Source of the DNA: Glandiceps talaboti
Taxonomy: Eukaryota > Hemichordata > Enteropneusta > Spengelidae
DNA length: 64,000 bases
Assembly (NCBI RefSeq): GCF_964340395.1
Contig: NC_135563.1
Coordinates: forward strand, 22,887,809-22,951,808
Direction: 5' to 3'
Shown piece after piece: positions 63,375 to 64,000 of the stretch. The translations under genes were made by a program, and so were the position numbers. A model generated the notes under the pieces. It was not told where the DNA came from and made no database searches. It saw nothing but the letters and a program-made list of their open reading frames with translations. The stretch's first letter is position 1, and every line of letters starts with the position of its first letter.

Positions 63375-64000
63375 GGTCTAAGGTTGATGAACAGGTCTGT
63401 ATAATGGCAACAGTCATTGTTACAGGACTGTATTAGGGCAAGTCATATTATTACAGGTCTGAATTATGGCAACAGTCATATTGTTACAGGTCTGAATTAT
63501 GGCAACAGTCGTATCGTTACAGGTCTGTATTACGACATTAGCCACGCTGTTACAGGTCTGTATTACGGTGATATCAATGTTGTCGCAGGTCTGTATTATG
63601 ACATTAGCCATGTTGTTACAGGTCTGTATTATGGTGATATCAATGTTGTCGCAGGTCTGTATTATGACATTAGCCATGTTGTTACAGGTCTATGTTACAG
63701 CAATAACCACATTATGCCAATCTTACTGTTACAGGCCAGTATTATGGTGATAGTCATGTTGTTACTGGTCTGATTACAGCAAATCAAGTTTAATACAGAC
63801 ATGTATTATGGCAATATTGTTACAGGTCTGTATCATAGCAATGGCCATGTTGTTACAGGTCTGTATTATGACATCATGTTGTTACAGGCCTGTATTATAG
63901 CAATGGCCATGTTTTACAGGTCTGTATTATGACATGTCATGTTGTTACAGGCCTGTATCATAGCAATGGCCATCTTTTTACAGGTCTGTATTATGACATC
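63375..64000. repeat. about 33-bp degenerate tandem repeat running off the window
   Basis: Unit TGTTACAGGTCTGTATTATG then ACATTAGCCATGT, with variants (GGTGATATCAATG, GCAATGGCCATG) that alternate in two-unit blocks. At least 18 copies reach the last base, so the array continues beyond the window. Confidence 0.9.

Overview
This window is nuclear DNA from an invertebrate animal. The genes have many short exons with GT-AG introns, the proteins are bilaterian housekeeping and signalling families, and intergenic DNA and introns are packed with microsatellites, long-period tandem repeats and small fold-back transposons. Repeat style and gene content fit a spiralian (for example a mollusc or brachiopod) or an invertebrate deuterostome; the sequence alone does not decide this. 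All exon boundaries were set by hand from splice consensus, reading phase and recalled family sequences. No alignment or search was run.

Layout. Positions 2030-25365 (+) hold a complete alpha-catenin gene in 19 coding exons. Its vinculin-like head and middle domain and its F-actin-binding tail are conventional. Between them lies one giant 2237-base exon adding about 746 residues: a proline-rich half followed by about 27 short D-G-x-P repeats. The predicted protein is about 1630 residues, against about 906 in vertebrates. An in-frame alternative acceptor inside this exon could remove the proline-rich half. The downstream flank has a 52-bp tandem repeat and an inverted repeat. Positions 30763-35830 (-) hold a four-exon class A GPCR of about 373 residues that lacks the aminergic aspartate. 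Its introns carry very long compound microsatellites. Positions 36957-39544 are a 2.6-kb fold-back transposon made of 155-bp higher-order repeats, with a perfect 9-bp target duplication. Positions 41271-48599 (+) hold a complete NELF-A gene in 11 exons (528 residues), with a GC-AG first intron and a polyglutamine run. Positions 50550-51490 (-) hold a decayed LINE reverse transcriptase. Positions 51994-52940 (-) are the catalytic exon of a HNK-1-type carbohydrate sulfotransferase whose stop codon is split by a 108-bp hairpin element. Positions 58508-59988 (-) hold a complete two-exon type II membrane glycosyltransferase with a DXD motif. The last 4 kb are mostly tandem repeats.

The genes do not form one system. 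Alpha-catenin acts in adherens junctions, NELF-A in RNA polymerase II pausing, and the receptor in signalling. The sulfotransferase and glycosyltransferase are neighbours on the same strand and both probably act on Golgi glycans. The most unusual features are the alpha-catenin linker insertion, a 145-bp perfect palindrome at 22411-22555 carrying a hammerhead-ribozyme-like core on each strand, the fold-back element with its CRISPR-like regular motif spacing, and the hairpin inserted exactly into a stop codon.
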